Shown one piece after another: positions 8,757-18,500 of a stretch of DNA of 64,000 bases. The stretch comes from Tritrichomonas foetus (lineage: Eukaryota; Parabasalia; Tritrichomonadida; Tritrichomonadidae). The notes under the pieces are model-generated. The model saw nothing but the letters and a program-made list of their open reading frames with translations, did not search any database and was not told the DNA's origin. Numbering within the stretch: position 1 is the first letter of the stretch; every line of letters starts with the position of its first letter. The stretch covers positions 163,433 through 227,432 of the forward strand of contig MLAK01000001.1 of the NCBI GenBank assembly GCA_001839685.1. The letters run 5' to 3'. The translations under genes and the position numbers were made by a program.

Positions 8757-11700
8757 TCATTCCGATTTTTCTTTGGTTAATTGTTGAAGATTATATTCTG
8801 CATCTTCATCGCCTGCTTCGGCTGCAAGTTTATAATACATAATAGCTTTTTCTTTATCAGCTTCAAGACCATCAGCGCCATTTGTATACAATACGCCAAG
8901 ATTGAATTGAGAAGCAGAGTCTCCCAGTTCAGATGCTTTTTCATAATATGAAACAGCTTTCATAATATTTGGTGCAACAAGTGTTCCATCTTCATATAGA
9001 GTTCCCAGATGGAAGAGTGCTTCAACACATCCAACATCAGCTGCTTTTTGGAAGTATTCTAAAGCTTTCTCAATATTTTTCTCAATTTTCATTTCTTCAT
9101 CACCATCAGTTGCCATTACTCCTAAATTGAAAAGTGCATCAGGATGATTTTCATCAGCTGCTCTTAAGTAGTATCTGAGAGCTTTTTGAGGATCCTTCCT
9201 GATGATTTGTGAATCATCACCATTATCATCATCATCATGATCATCTATTCCATTCTGATAAATAACAGCTAAATTGAACATTGCTGCACTATTTCCATTT
9301 TGAGCAGCACGAGAATACCATTCAACAACTTTTTCTAAATCGCGTTCAACGCCAGTTCCATTTTCATACATTGTACCAAGATCAAATTGAGCATCTGCAT
9401 TTCCTTGTTCAGCTGCTTTCCGGTAAAGCTCGACAGCACGATTAAGATCAACTTCTTTCCCACCAAGACCGCTTTCATAAATAACACCAAGCATAATTTG
9501 AGCATCAGAATCTCCTGCTGCTGCAGCAAGTTCGAATAATTCAGCAGCTTTCACTTCATCTTTACCTGAAACAGCTGTTCCAAAGAAATACATCAAACCT
9601 AAGTTTGTTTGTGCATCAGAATCACCTTGATTAGCTGCTTTTTCATACAATTCTGCAGCTTTTTCATAGTCTTGTGTGACAACACTGTTACCAGTAAAGT
9701 ACATTGTACCCAAGTTTGTTTGTGCGAATTTATCATCTTTGTTTGCAGCTTTTTCATACCATTCAAATGCTTTTTGTAAATCCTGTGGAATTTCATTTCC
9801 ACCATCAAAGTCATATATTGCACCTAGGTTAAACATAGCTCGGGTGTCTCCACCATTAGCGGAAATTTCATAGAATTTAAGACCACGATCGATATCTCTT
9901 TGTATGTCATTCATACCTTGTGAGAAAATGACGCCCAAATAAAAAGCAGATTGAGTATCTCCATTATGCGCTTTCTTTTCAAGGATTTCCAGACTTTCAT
10001 CAACATTGGCACCAACTTCAAGAATTGATGGATCTTCAATAACATATGGAAGGTGAGTTTTAGAATGTTCACTTGAAATACTTCCATGAGGATTACGTTT
10101 AAATGCAAAATTATCATAACTCTTGAAAAGAGGAGCATTTCGTCTCGATGACAGTGATAATGAATCTACACAGTCACTTCCAGTGTTGGCTTCAGCTTCT
10201 AAAAGAGGATGATCATAATCTTCATTACGTGGCCTTAATGGTCTTCTTCGCCTTCCAGCTTCACCAAGGTCAATTCTTTTTTGTTCGTTTCCACCTTCAA
10301 AGTCAAAACTTTCACTTCGAATAAAGTCTTTAAACAAATCGTGCTTGCTTGGTATTTCTTCTTTGTCTTCATTTTCTTTTGTTTCAGCTTTTCCTTTTTT
10401 AACTTCGATTATTTCTTCTTTATTTTCATTTATTTCTCCTTTATTTTCTGTTGTTTCCTCTTTGGTTTCAACTTTCTCTTCTAATATTTCTTCGGAGTTT
10501 TCATTGTCAATTTCTTGACTTGGGCTGCTAATTAAAGATTTTTTCTCTTCTTGTTCCTGTGATGCTAGTAATGACGGTTCAACATGTAGATTCTTTAGTT
10601 CTTCATAAGACTGTGAATCGTTTGTCATTTCTGACGATTCTGCATGTTCTTCGTGTTTTAGAGAGGATTTAATTTCATTTACTGCTTCTGGGAAAGGATT
10701 TTGAAGAATGGATTGAAGTGGTGCTGATTCTGGAATCATTTCATCTTCAGCTGACGCTTTAACTATCTCGACTGAATTTGAAGAATTATCAGCATTATTT
10801 GATTCATTTGATTCTTTCTGTCTTAATTTTCGAAGTTCTTCAGGTGTAGAAATAGTAACATGACGTTTACTTGGGTTAATTGGTCTGTTGTTTCCTTCTA
10901 AAACATTTCTTTGATCAGCGAATTGCTTTCTTCGAAGTCTCATTCTTGCCAATTCTTCTCTTATTTGAGCTCTATTTGTTTGGAATGAAGAAAGTGGAGT
11001 ATTATCAGCTTTATCTTTATCCAAAACAGCGTTTTCAATGAATGATGTAATTATTTCTGGGTTTTCTTCAGCAGATTGATCTAAAATATCAAAACTTACA
11101 TCATTTTCTGTAAAGTTGCATTCAATTGGGATTTCACTAGGCATTTTTAGAGACTTTTCTTGATGCTCTTCGGCTTTTTCTACGTTTTTAGGAACACCAA
11201 CACCAAGTCTAAACAGTAATGAAAGTGTTTCTTCTGCCTCTGAATCTCCAAGATTAGCAGCAACCTGGAGTTCTTCAATGGCTTCATTAAAATCAATTCC
11301 TTCAATATGTTTTTGATCCAATTCATTTGCTATTTTACGAATTGTCTGATTTAATGCCTTAGAAATTGCTTTAAAAATGTTCTTTCTTTTATTTTCAACA
11401 TAGCAAGTTTTAGCCAAATTTCTAGGCAGCGGTTGTAAAATTAATGAGCGGTTAGTCAAAATATTTTCTACTTCATTTGGTTCGAGGGGCATACTTGCCA
11501 AATCGGCGAAAATTGAAGCAGCACTTTTTCCATGCACTTCAAGACACTTTTTCAAAAATGGAAGTTTCTTTTCATTTTCAATTGAAGAAAAAGATGGTGA
11601 ATAAATTAAACGACGAAGAATGTCAATTGGAAAATTTGGCACTCTTTCATCATCAATATATTTATTAATATGTGCAGCAATTAATGCTTCTTCATCATCA

Positions 11701-12080
11701 GTACTAAAATGTCTCTGAATTTTATACATAATAGATCCGACGCGTAAACTTCCTGTTTCATCGTTTTCTATTATTTGATTAATTTTGCTGACTAAATCGT
11801 GAACTCCCCAATACGAGGAAAGGTATAATAAATCGTAAATATTATTCGTGTTGATTCCAAAAGATCTTCCTTGACAAGCTTCGACAAATGTATGAACAGA
11901 ATCTTCTGAGATATCAAAATCTATTACAATTTCACTTTGTTGTTGAATCGATGGTGTAATTTGATATTTTCGCGAATAGCAGAAGAAAATTCCTTTGTAT
12001 ACTTCATACCTTTTGTTGTTGAAGACGAAATAGAAAAACTGATCGTTCGGAGAAAGCTGCGAAACCTCCAGATTAATCAT
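8757..12080 (-). CDS. BTB-like N-terminus, disordered middle and C-terminal Sel1 repeat array
   Basis: The 1107-residue protein starts with a BTB/POZ-like module (FFYFVFNNKRYEVYKGIFF, then ISEDSVHTFVEAC and a BACK-like helical region to about 220). One isolated Sel1-like unit sits near 265-315. A long Glu/Ser/Asn-rich disordered middle follows (about 330-715). Then come ten consecutive Sel1 repeats (about 720-1105), each with the pattern A-x-F-x-LG-x-x-Y-x-x-G and A-x-x-x-Y-x-x-AA. Sel1 arrays are protein-binding scaffolds, and BTB domains often recruit ubiquitin ligases or oligomerise. One repeat has an Asp-rich insertion (DDHDDDDNGDD). The function is unknown, but adaptor is the natural inference. 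It is the first of three genes in the same leftward orientation. Confidence 0.85.
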   Translation of the reverse strand: MINLEVSQLSPNDQFFYFVFNNKRYEVYKGIFFCYSRKYQITPSIQQQSEIVIDFDISEDSVHTFVEACQGRSFGINTNNIYDLLYLSSYWGVHDLVSKINQIIENDETGSLRVGSIMYKIQRHFSTDDEEALIAAHINKYIDDERVPNFPIDILRRLIYSPSFSSIENEKKLPFLKKCLEVHGKSAASIFADLASMPLEPNEVENILTNRSLILQPLPRNLAKTCYVENKRKNIFKAISKALNQTIRKIANELDQKHIEGIDFNEAIEELQVAANLGDSEAEETLSLLFRLGVGVPKNVEKAEEHQEKSLKMPSEIPIECNFTENDVSFDILDQSAEENPEIITSFIENAVLDKDKADNTPLSSFQTNRAQIREELARMRLRRKQFADQRNVLEGNNRPINPSKRHVTISTPEELRKLRQKESNESNNADNSSNSVEIVKASAEDEMIPESAPLQSILQNPFPEAVNEIKSSLKHEEHAESSEMTNDSQSYEELKNLHVEPSLLASQEQEEKKSLISSPSQEIDNENSEEILEEKVETKEETTENKGEINENKEEIIEVKKGKAETKENEDKEEIPSKHDLFKDFIRSESFDFEGGNEQKRIDLGEAGRRRRPLRPRNEDYDHPLLEAEANTGSDCVDSLSLSSRRNAPLFKSYDNFAFKRNPHGSISSEHSKTHLPYVIEDPSILEVGANVDESLEILEKKAHNGDTQSAFYLGVIFSQGMNDIQRDIDRGLKFYEISANGGDTRAMFNLGAIYDFDGGNEIPQDLQKAFEWYEKAANKDDKFAQTNLGTMYFTGNSVVTQDYEKAAELYEKAANQGDSDAQTNLGLMYFFGTAVSGKDEVKAAELFELAAAAGDSDAQIMLGVIYESGLGGKEVDLNRAVELYRKAAEQGNADAQFDLGTMYENGTGVERDLEKVVEWYSRAAQNGNSAAMFNLAVIYQNGIDDHDDDDNGDDSQIIRKDPQKALRYYLRAADENHPDALFNLGVMATDGDEEMKIEKNIEKALEYFQKAADVGCVEALFHLGTLYEDGTLVAPNIMKAVSYYEKASELGDSASQFNLGVLYTNGADGLEADKEKAIMYYKLAAEAGDEDAEYNLQQLTKEKSE

Positions 12081-12931
12081 TTAACACAGTTACGAGATTG
12101 AATAAAATTTTGAATTAATCGCGATGTTGGCACTTTTTATTCAAAAATTCAATAAGGAAAATCTCATCACTTCACTGATGAATCTCAAATTGAGAATGTA
12201 AAATGATTTACACCATTCAAAAAGTCAAGACAAATCGACAAAATAATGATGCATTAGAGCTTTCTACCGATTAGAAAATCTCATTTTATATAAAAAATAA
12301 TCGATATCTCATCAATTAATCTTCAAAGAATCAAAATAGAAGCTTTTTCATTCTATTGAACAAATATAAAATATTATTCTCCACGCTCTTGAATTTTTTA
12401 AAGAAAAATGAAATGCCACTTTTCTCCAAGTAGAAATAAAAAGAATATTGTGACGATGAGGATACATTGAAAAATATAAAAAATAATTGTTATTCAGAAA
12501 GAAATTTTTTGAGTCTTGACTAGTCTTTTTTTCATTTTCATTTTATGGAAATTGATACATCCAAAAATCTATGAATATATTTGAATGTATTGAATCAATT
12601 TAATATTCGTGATGGTTGAATCTTTTGAAAGAGTACAGAAAGCATTCCTGAATGCCTAGAATAATGCGACATCGATAATTCTTAATGTTTGTAAATTTAT
12701 AACTTATTTGATTAAATAATGAAGTGATTAATAAATATTACAAATAATAGCATGCGTCAAATATCTTTAATAATGGGTAATAAATATCTGAAAAAATATT
12801 TAATATTATTTTCCAAAATATTTGACGCATTAATTCGATGAAAAGCCGAACCTAAAATATTAAATATATTAAAATTATGATTAAATGAAGATTTTCGCCC
12901 GTAATTAATTGATTGAGATTTAAAATCAATT
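12081..12931. other. Intergenic region, 851 bp
   Basis: AT-rich DNA without a convincing gene. It contains a perfect 13-bp inverted repeat (listed separately). A leftward 65-codon open frame across 12757-12954 runs through that repeat and overlaps the next gene's end, so I do not call it. Confidence 0.5.
12752..12830. repeat. Perfect 13-bp inverted repeat
   Basis: ATGCGTCAAATAT at 12752-12764 is matched by its exact reverse complement ATATTTGACGCAT at 12818-12830, with a 53-bp AT-rich spacer. The inner flanks are partly complementary as well. It could be a hairpin, a decayed small inverted-repeat element, or a terminator-like structure downstream of the leftward gene ending at 12932. Confidence 0.75.
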
Positions 12932-13351
12932 TCAGATTTCTTGAATGTCTTCAATGTAAGGTTTCAAAATGTCCCAGTTTTTATCTATCCATACATACAA
13001 TTTTTCTTTTTTTCTTTTGCATTCACGTGGCACTTTCAGATCGACCCTGTTTGCTACTTCTTTTGTAATTTCTTTTAATTGATAATGCTTTAGTTTCTGG
13101 AATTTTTGATTTAAATATTGATAAGATTCCAAATGAGTGACATCAATTATGCCTTTTTCGGTTTCTTTCGCGCATGAGTTTTGTTTTTCGATATTCTGTT
13201 GATCTAAAGTTTGTTTTTCTTGTCGAAGTTCTTCAACCAGATTTTCTAGTTGAGTAGAAATGCTTTCTGTGTCACTTTTTTCTTCACTGTAAGAGTACAA
13301 AAATTCCACGATGGTTTCATTTAATTCGTGCTGTGGATTCGGCTTCTGCAT
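12932..13351 (-). CDS. Small coiled-coil protein with basic C-terminal motif
   Basis: Starting at the ATG ending at base 13351, the protein is 139 residues. The three upstream codons in frame begin with TTG, so I discard them. It contains a Glu/Gln-rich coiled coil (about 35-70) and a C-terminal basic segment (EITKEVANRVDLKVPRECKRKKEKLYVWIDKNW). The latter has the helix-extended-helix look of SAP-like nucleic-acid-binding motifs, though not convincingly. No family is recognised. Composition and codon use match neighbouring real genes better than random AT-rich open frames do. Confidence 0.5.
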   Translation of the reverse strand: MQKPNPQHELNETIVEFLYSYSEEKSDTESISTQLENLVEELRQEKQTLDQQNIEKQNSCAKETEKGIIDVTHLESYQYLNQKFQKLKHYQLKEITKEVANRVDLKVPRECKRKKEKLYVWIDKNWDILKPYIEDIQEI

Positions 13352-14255
13352 GAAAAGCAAATTATGAAATAATGAAAATCGCCACTTTATTTTTTACTTT
13401 GAAATAATAATGGCAAAATTAATTTTTGTGAATAATTTTTTAAAAAATTTATTCCGACATAATTGTCATCTATCAAAAATAGTTAGTAGGGAATTTAGAT
13501 CATTTATAGAGATTCCAACAACTTGACATCAAGCTTTCTGAACTATAAAAAAAAAATTGATGATGGAATCTTCATTTCTCATGATGATACCATTTAACTG
13601 ATATTTCAAGTTTACCAGATATGAAACAACTATAAAATCAAATTTAGGACAGCGAAAAGGTTTTTGGAATTTCATTTTTCAATTTAATTGGGATATTTGA
13701 CCATCCATGGAGAAATTAAGGTCAAAATATAAATATAACCATCCCTTGCCAAACTAAGTCCAAAAGGGCTTTAAAGGCAAGCACCAAAATCATATCTCTT
13801 TTCAAAGGATTTTTCCCCTTTACCATAGTCTAAATATAATGAAAAAGTTTTGCTTTGAGATCAAATAGGATATTCTTCATGAAATATGGCAGGATTTTTT
13901 CCCCAATGATTTTTGTTTTTTGGCACTTAAAATAGGTAAGTGCGATGTGAATTCTCGGGTACCTTCGACTCATTTAGCCATTGGAAGAGGCCTCTGCGCG
14001 TGACCCAAAGAACCTGTAAAGTTCACATCACATTATCCTATTTGATATTTTTCACTTTTAGCCTTTATTTGACCTTTCACTTTACAATTACAAAACTCAT
14101 TGGAAAATGAATTTCGACCTGAAATTTGCTTGTATTAACATTAAATGGAATAAATCTCATGCGAACACAATTAGAATAAACACTTTAAAAAAAATCTATA
14201 AAATAAGAAGAAGATTTGTTTTTTTAAAAAAGGTAAGCCGAATAAATTCCACATC
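13352..14255. other. Intergenic region carrying an unexplained inverted-repeat element
   Basis: This 904-bp gap contains the element described at 13860-14046. Just to its left lies a patch of relatively GC-rich sequence (13735-13790, AACCATCCCTTGCC and CCAAAAGGGCTTTAAAGG). Remaining sequence is AT-rich with no gene. Confidence 0.5.
13860..14046. mobile_element. Candidate MITE-like or structured-RNA element
   Basis: Perfect 13-bp inverted termini ATCAAATAGGATA (13860-13872) and TATCCTATTTGAT (14034-14046) enclose 187 bp. Inside, a second long stem pairs 13930-13951 with 14022-14043, including eight uninterrupted pairs GATGTGAA/TTCACATC. It encloses a conspicuously GC-rich 70-bp head (13952-14021) with GGGT/ACCC pairing and the palindrome AGAGGCCTCT (13987-13996). 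A GC-rich island with nested stems in AT-rich intergenic DNA is unlike the surroundings. It is either a small non-autonomous inverted-repeat transposon or a non-coding RNA gene. The head does not match a tRNA, SRP, RNase P or spliceosomal RNA pattern well enough to name. Confidence 0.5.
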
Positions 14256-14981
14256 TTAGTGAATAACAACATTTCCAGGATAAACTGGGACTACATATTG
14301 TCTTGGCTGTTGAATATTTGTCGAGTATTCTACTGTTTGTGGAATATATTGATCAAAATCTTCAACTTCTTCAAGGCCAAGGATGGGCGGAATTGCATTT
14401 TCATAGTTGTCCTTGCTTTCTGATTTCTTTTGGATCACTTTGTAAATCACGAACGAGACTAATCCGATAAAGAATGCTGCCCATAAGAATCCGAAAAATG
14501 CCGGCATAAGATCGAAGAATGAGTCCAGACCTGAGCTATTGCTGTTACTTGGATTTGATGGCTTTTGTGGATTGTAAGGATTATATGGTTTGGATGGATT
14601 TGATGGGTTTGTTGGGTTGGATGGAACCTCTGGTGATTTTCCTTCGTAGACAACTTTGATTTCGTCACCCTCAGAATAGCTGGCTGACCTGACTGCGACT
14701 GTAAATTCGATATCGTCTTGAGCTTCTATAATAACTTGTCCGAGATTCGGGCCAAACGCGACGTATTTAAATGGCGTTCCATCTTGTATACTTGCAACAG
14801 CATCGCTTTGGCCGGTAACGACAATGTTCATGCCGCGAGATGAAGAAAATGAAACCGTAAGACCCCGTCCAGTAACACGAATGTAAAAACGATCGCCTCT
14901 TTTGAGTTCCCATGGGACAGTCATATCGTGAGAGACTGTCAACATGTACATTGACATAGAAGACATCAAGAAAGAAAACAT
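14256..14981 (-). CDS. Single-pass membrane protein with Asn-Pro repeat stalk
   Basis: The 241-residue protein has a hydrophobic Met-rich N-terminus (MFSFLMSSMSMYML) that can act as a signal peptide. A beta-rich extracellular-type domain follows (about 18-112), then a stalk of repeated NPS/NPY units (about 115-148). One membrane span (about 158-182, FFGFLWAAFFIGLVSFVIY) is followed by a cytoplasmic tail of about 58 residues with acidic and Tyr motifs (for example DQYIPQTVEY). It fits a type I surface or vacuolar protein. No homologous domain is recognised. It is divergent from the phosphodiesterase gene at 15512. Confidence 0.7.
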   Translation of the reverse strand: MFSFLMSSMSMYMLTVSHDMTVPWELKRGDRFYIRVTGRGLTVSFSSSRGMNIVVTGQSDAVASIQDGTPFKYVAFGPNLGQVIIEAQDDIEFTVAVRSASYSEGDEIKVVYEGKSPEVPSNPTNPSNPSKPYNPYNPQKPSNPSNSNSSGLDSFFDLMPAFFGFLWAAFFIGLVSFVIYKVIQKKSESKDNYENAIPPILGLEEVEDFDQYIPQTVEYSTNIQQPRQYVVPVYPGNVVIH

Positions 14982-15511
14982 TTTTTAATCTCTTTTCTTG
15001 AGAAATTTTAAGGTTTTCTTTGAATCTTTGGAATTTGTTTTATTCAAATTTCGCAAAATTTCTGAATTAATTCATTCAAATCTGATTAAAAATTAAATTC
15101 TTATTTGGTATGAATATTTAAATTGAATAATTTATCTTATCGCTTTTTGAGTATGCATAATTTTCGATTACTATTTCAAACTCCACCAAAATGCTCATTT
15201 CCAATCCAATAATATTTTTTTTATTTTTCTCACCCCATTGAATGAATTCATTTTTTTTTTTTCTTTTTTTCAAAATTCACAATACATTCAATATTGAAAG
15301 ATTTTTTTTTTATATAAAAAAATTAATATATCTCAATAATATCTTTATCTATTATGATATTAAATTCTGATCTTATTATTATTATATGATAATTGATATA
15401 ATAACACAATATAATAAAGATTTAAAGTATGATGAATTTCTCAAAGTTGAGAGATTTAAATATGTAAAGTATTCAAAATAATTACACTTTTTGTACGTTT
15501 GAAATTTTGCG
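14982..15511. promoter_or_regulatory. Divergent intergenic region, very AT-rich
   Basis: 530 bp with homopolymer T tracts near 15215-15310 and a TA-rich stretch 15320-15420. CAAACGTAC reads on the minus strand at 15493-15501, about 10 bp before the downstream ATG. This resembles the TAAACG word seen at other starts. No gene is seen. Confidence 0.3.
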
Positions 15512-18500
15512 ATGTCTGCTTCCAAGTCGCGACTGAGAACAGCCACAGGAGGGAGACCTCACTCAACGTTAAATGGAGAAAAAATAAAAACCAGTCATGG
15601 AGTCAGAAAATTAAAAATTCCATCAGCTCCGATCGAACAACTTCGAAATGTTGCGAAAACTAATCAAGAAACAGCGGCGTACATTGCAAATTTAGAATCA
15701 GAACGAGAAGTACTTTTCGAAAGAATTCAAGCCTTACAAGAGCATTTAATTCGAGATCAAGATGTTATCGGCGGCTTAAAATCCAAAATTTCTCAGTTGA
15801 CAATGGGCGCTTCGTCATTTACATCAACACTTACAACTTCTCATCCAGTTGATTACGGCGCAACTTCAGGAAACGCGTCAGTTATCACGCCAGCAAATTG
15901 TGTCGATTTTTTACGAAATAGGCCAATGATACTTGCCTATTTTTTAGGATTTGATGAAGATTTTCTTGATTTTTCGTGCTCTGTCAATAAAACTGTTCAG
16001 CCACTTTTTTTTGGATATTCGTCTCGACAATTAAATCGAATTGCTGAATGTTTTTCACTTTTTCAAGAATTGTCATCAAATATTCAACGATTAGAATTTA
16101 TTCCAACATGCGTTGCAAAAGTTCAAAAAATATTTATGACAAATTCTGTGTTGAATTTAATTCGTGATCCAAAAAGTGGAAAATTTGAATGTTTAATTGA
16201 TGGAAAAGAAATGCATTATGAAATCACAGAACAAACTTCATCCGTTGCTCATGCTTTAGAAAAACAAGAAGTTTTTGTTCAAAATCAAAACAGTTTGTCT
16301 GAGTCACTTCATTTAGATGTCATTTTTAATCCAAACTGTAATCCTTCAATTATTATTCCTATTGGAAATGATGCAACCTTATATATTATTTCTCAAAAAA
16401 CAGGTAAATATAACTCTTATTCACCTGAAGATCAAATTGTTGCCATTTTTCTTTCATATCTTTTAAAGCCTCTTTATAATGAGCATTTAAAGTTTTTAAA
16501 TTTAATGAAAGAAGTTGAACTTCGTAGAAATATTTGCACATTTGAAAAATCATTACTTTCGAAATCGAATTTTTCACTTTTATTGCCATTTTTATTCAGT
16601 GTAATAAATAGTTATACTGGTGCAAATGATGCTGATATTTTCATTGTTGGTGAGGATTCGTTTTATTCATTTGATGTCGTTGAAGGCCGTTTAAAGAAGA
16701 AACAATATCCATTTACTGGCATTCCAAAACTTATTGTTGAAACTAAAAAACAATTTGTTACTGATCGTTTAAATTCACATGAATGTAAAGAGTTTGATTC
16801 TGCAATTGATATGTGGAGTTTGAATAAATGCTATGCAGGTTTTCCAATAATTGTTGATAATAATGTTGTTGCTGTTCTTTGCATGATTGATAAAATTGCT
16901 TCTAATTCATTCACAGGATGGGATATTGATTTCCTATACTCGATTTCTTCATCACTTGCTGTTGTTTTGCCACAATGTTTGGAATCTTCTGGCGAAAATG
17001 TAACTAATCTTTCAATGACAAATTTGAAAACGTTCACGAACCTCATATCAAATATTTCGAAAGAAAAAATGAATGAAAAGGATGCACTTTCAATTTTATC
17101 AAAACCACTTTATGATCTCTTTAAATTTGAATGGTTTGCGATTTACACGAAAAATCAAAGGGATATTGTTAAACGATTAGTCTCTCTTCATAATGGCGAA
17201 AATTATGATAAATCTGTATTAAATGATGAATCTGCAATCAATATTTTCAATCTTGATTCATTGATTGTTGCTAGTGATATAATTCAAATTGTAGCACTTG
17301 TTAAACCTGATATTCCTATTGCACAAACAATGTTGATAGCACATAATGAAAAAGTTGCAATAGTTGCTTTTAATATCTGCTCCCTTGATGAAGTTCATAA
17401 ATCTCTTTTTACAGCATCACTTTCAATAATTTCAGATGCAATTGAAATTGATGCAATGAAAGAGGAAATCGTTGATAATAGAAATGCAGGAACTTCATTA
17501 CGAAACGTTTTAGATGTCACAACAACAGCAATTCAAAGTGAAGATCCTTTTCTTTCTATTTTGACAATGCTTTGTGATTTAATCACAATGAATACATTTT
17601 CTCTGTTTCAATATGATAAAAAATCACAAAATTACCAAATGTTCATGGTTGGAAAAGATACAAGACCTGTTCAAGTCTCGGCTGATGATTCTCTAATTGA
17701 TTATGCATCAGGACTTGATGAACCTGTTTTAATTGAAAAATTTGCTTCTTCTAATTATGGAGCATCAAAAATTTTGCATATCTTCCCATTCTTTACTCAT
17801 GTTTTAGTTGTTCCTTTTGATAAAGCGAATAATGTTTTTGCTGTATTTGTTGGTGAATCAATAACATTGAACTATGATACATTATTGAATTATTTTTATC
17901 CAATAATTCTTTGTTTCTATAAAAATTATGTGTTATTGAACCAAAAGGCTATATCACCATATAGTACCAGTGAATTTTTTAATTCCAAGTTACTCGATAG
18001 TGAAATATCTGCTCGACTTTTTTCTGTTACAAATTTGACTGAAACTCAATGCATTGAAGTTGTTGTTAAAATGTTTCAAAATTTGGATCTTCTTGCTGCC
18101 ATGCAAACTGATTCCGAGGCAATTGCTGAAACTGCTCTAGCTATCCGATCTGCATATAATAACTTACCATTTCATAATTGGCTTCATGCAATTGATACAA
18201 CACAATTTGTTTACAGCTGCTTAATTCGAGGTCGTATGCGCCGTTATTTTTCACCTCTACAAATGGCAGCACTCCTTCTTGGATCTTTGTGCCATGATGT
18301 TGGACATACTGGGGTAAATACAACATTTCATGTGAAAACTAAATCTAATATTTATTTTGCATTTGGTGAACAATCTCCACTTGAAAGATATCATGCAACA
18401 ATCGCTGCAAAAGTACTCGAACAGTCTCCAATCTTCCCTGGCATTGATACAGCATCATTTTGGAAATTCTTCATAAATATTATTGTTGCAACTGACATGG

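Noticed and set aside
12757..12954. 65-codon leftward open frame
   Set aside because: It spans an inverted repeat and overlaps the end of the neighbouring gene; composition is AT-driven.
13930..14043. tRNA or spliceosomal RNA in the GC-rich island
   Set aside because: Short matches to A-box- and B-box-like words are present, but the required stems for a tRNA cloverleaf do not form, and no U-snRNA, SRP or RNase P core motif is seen.
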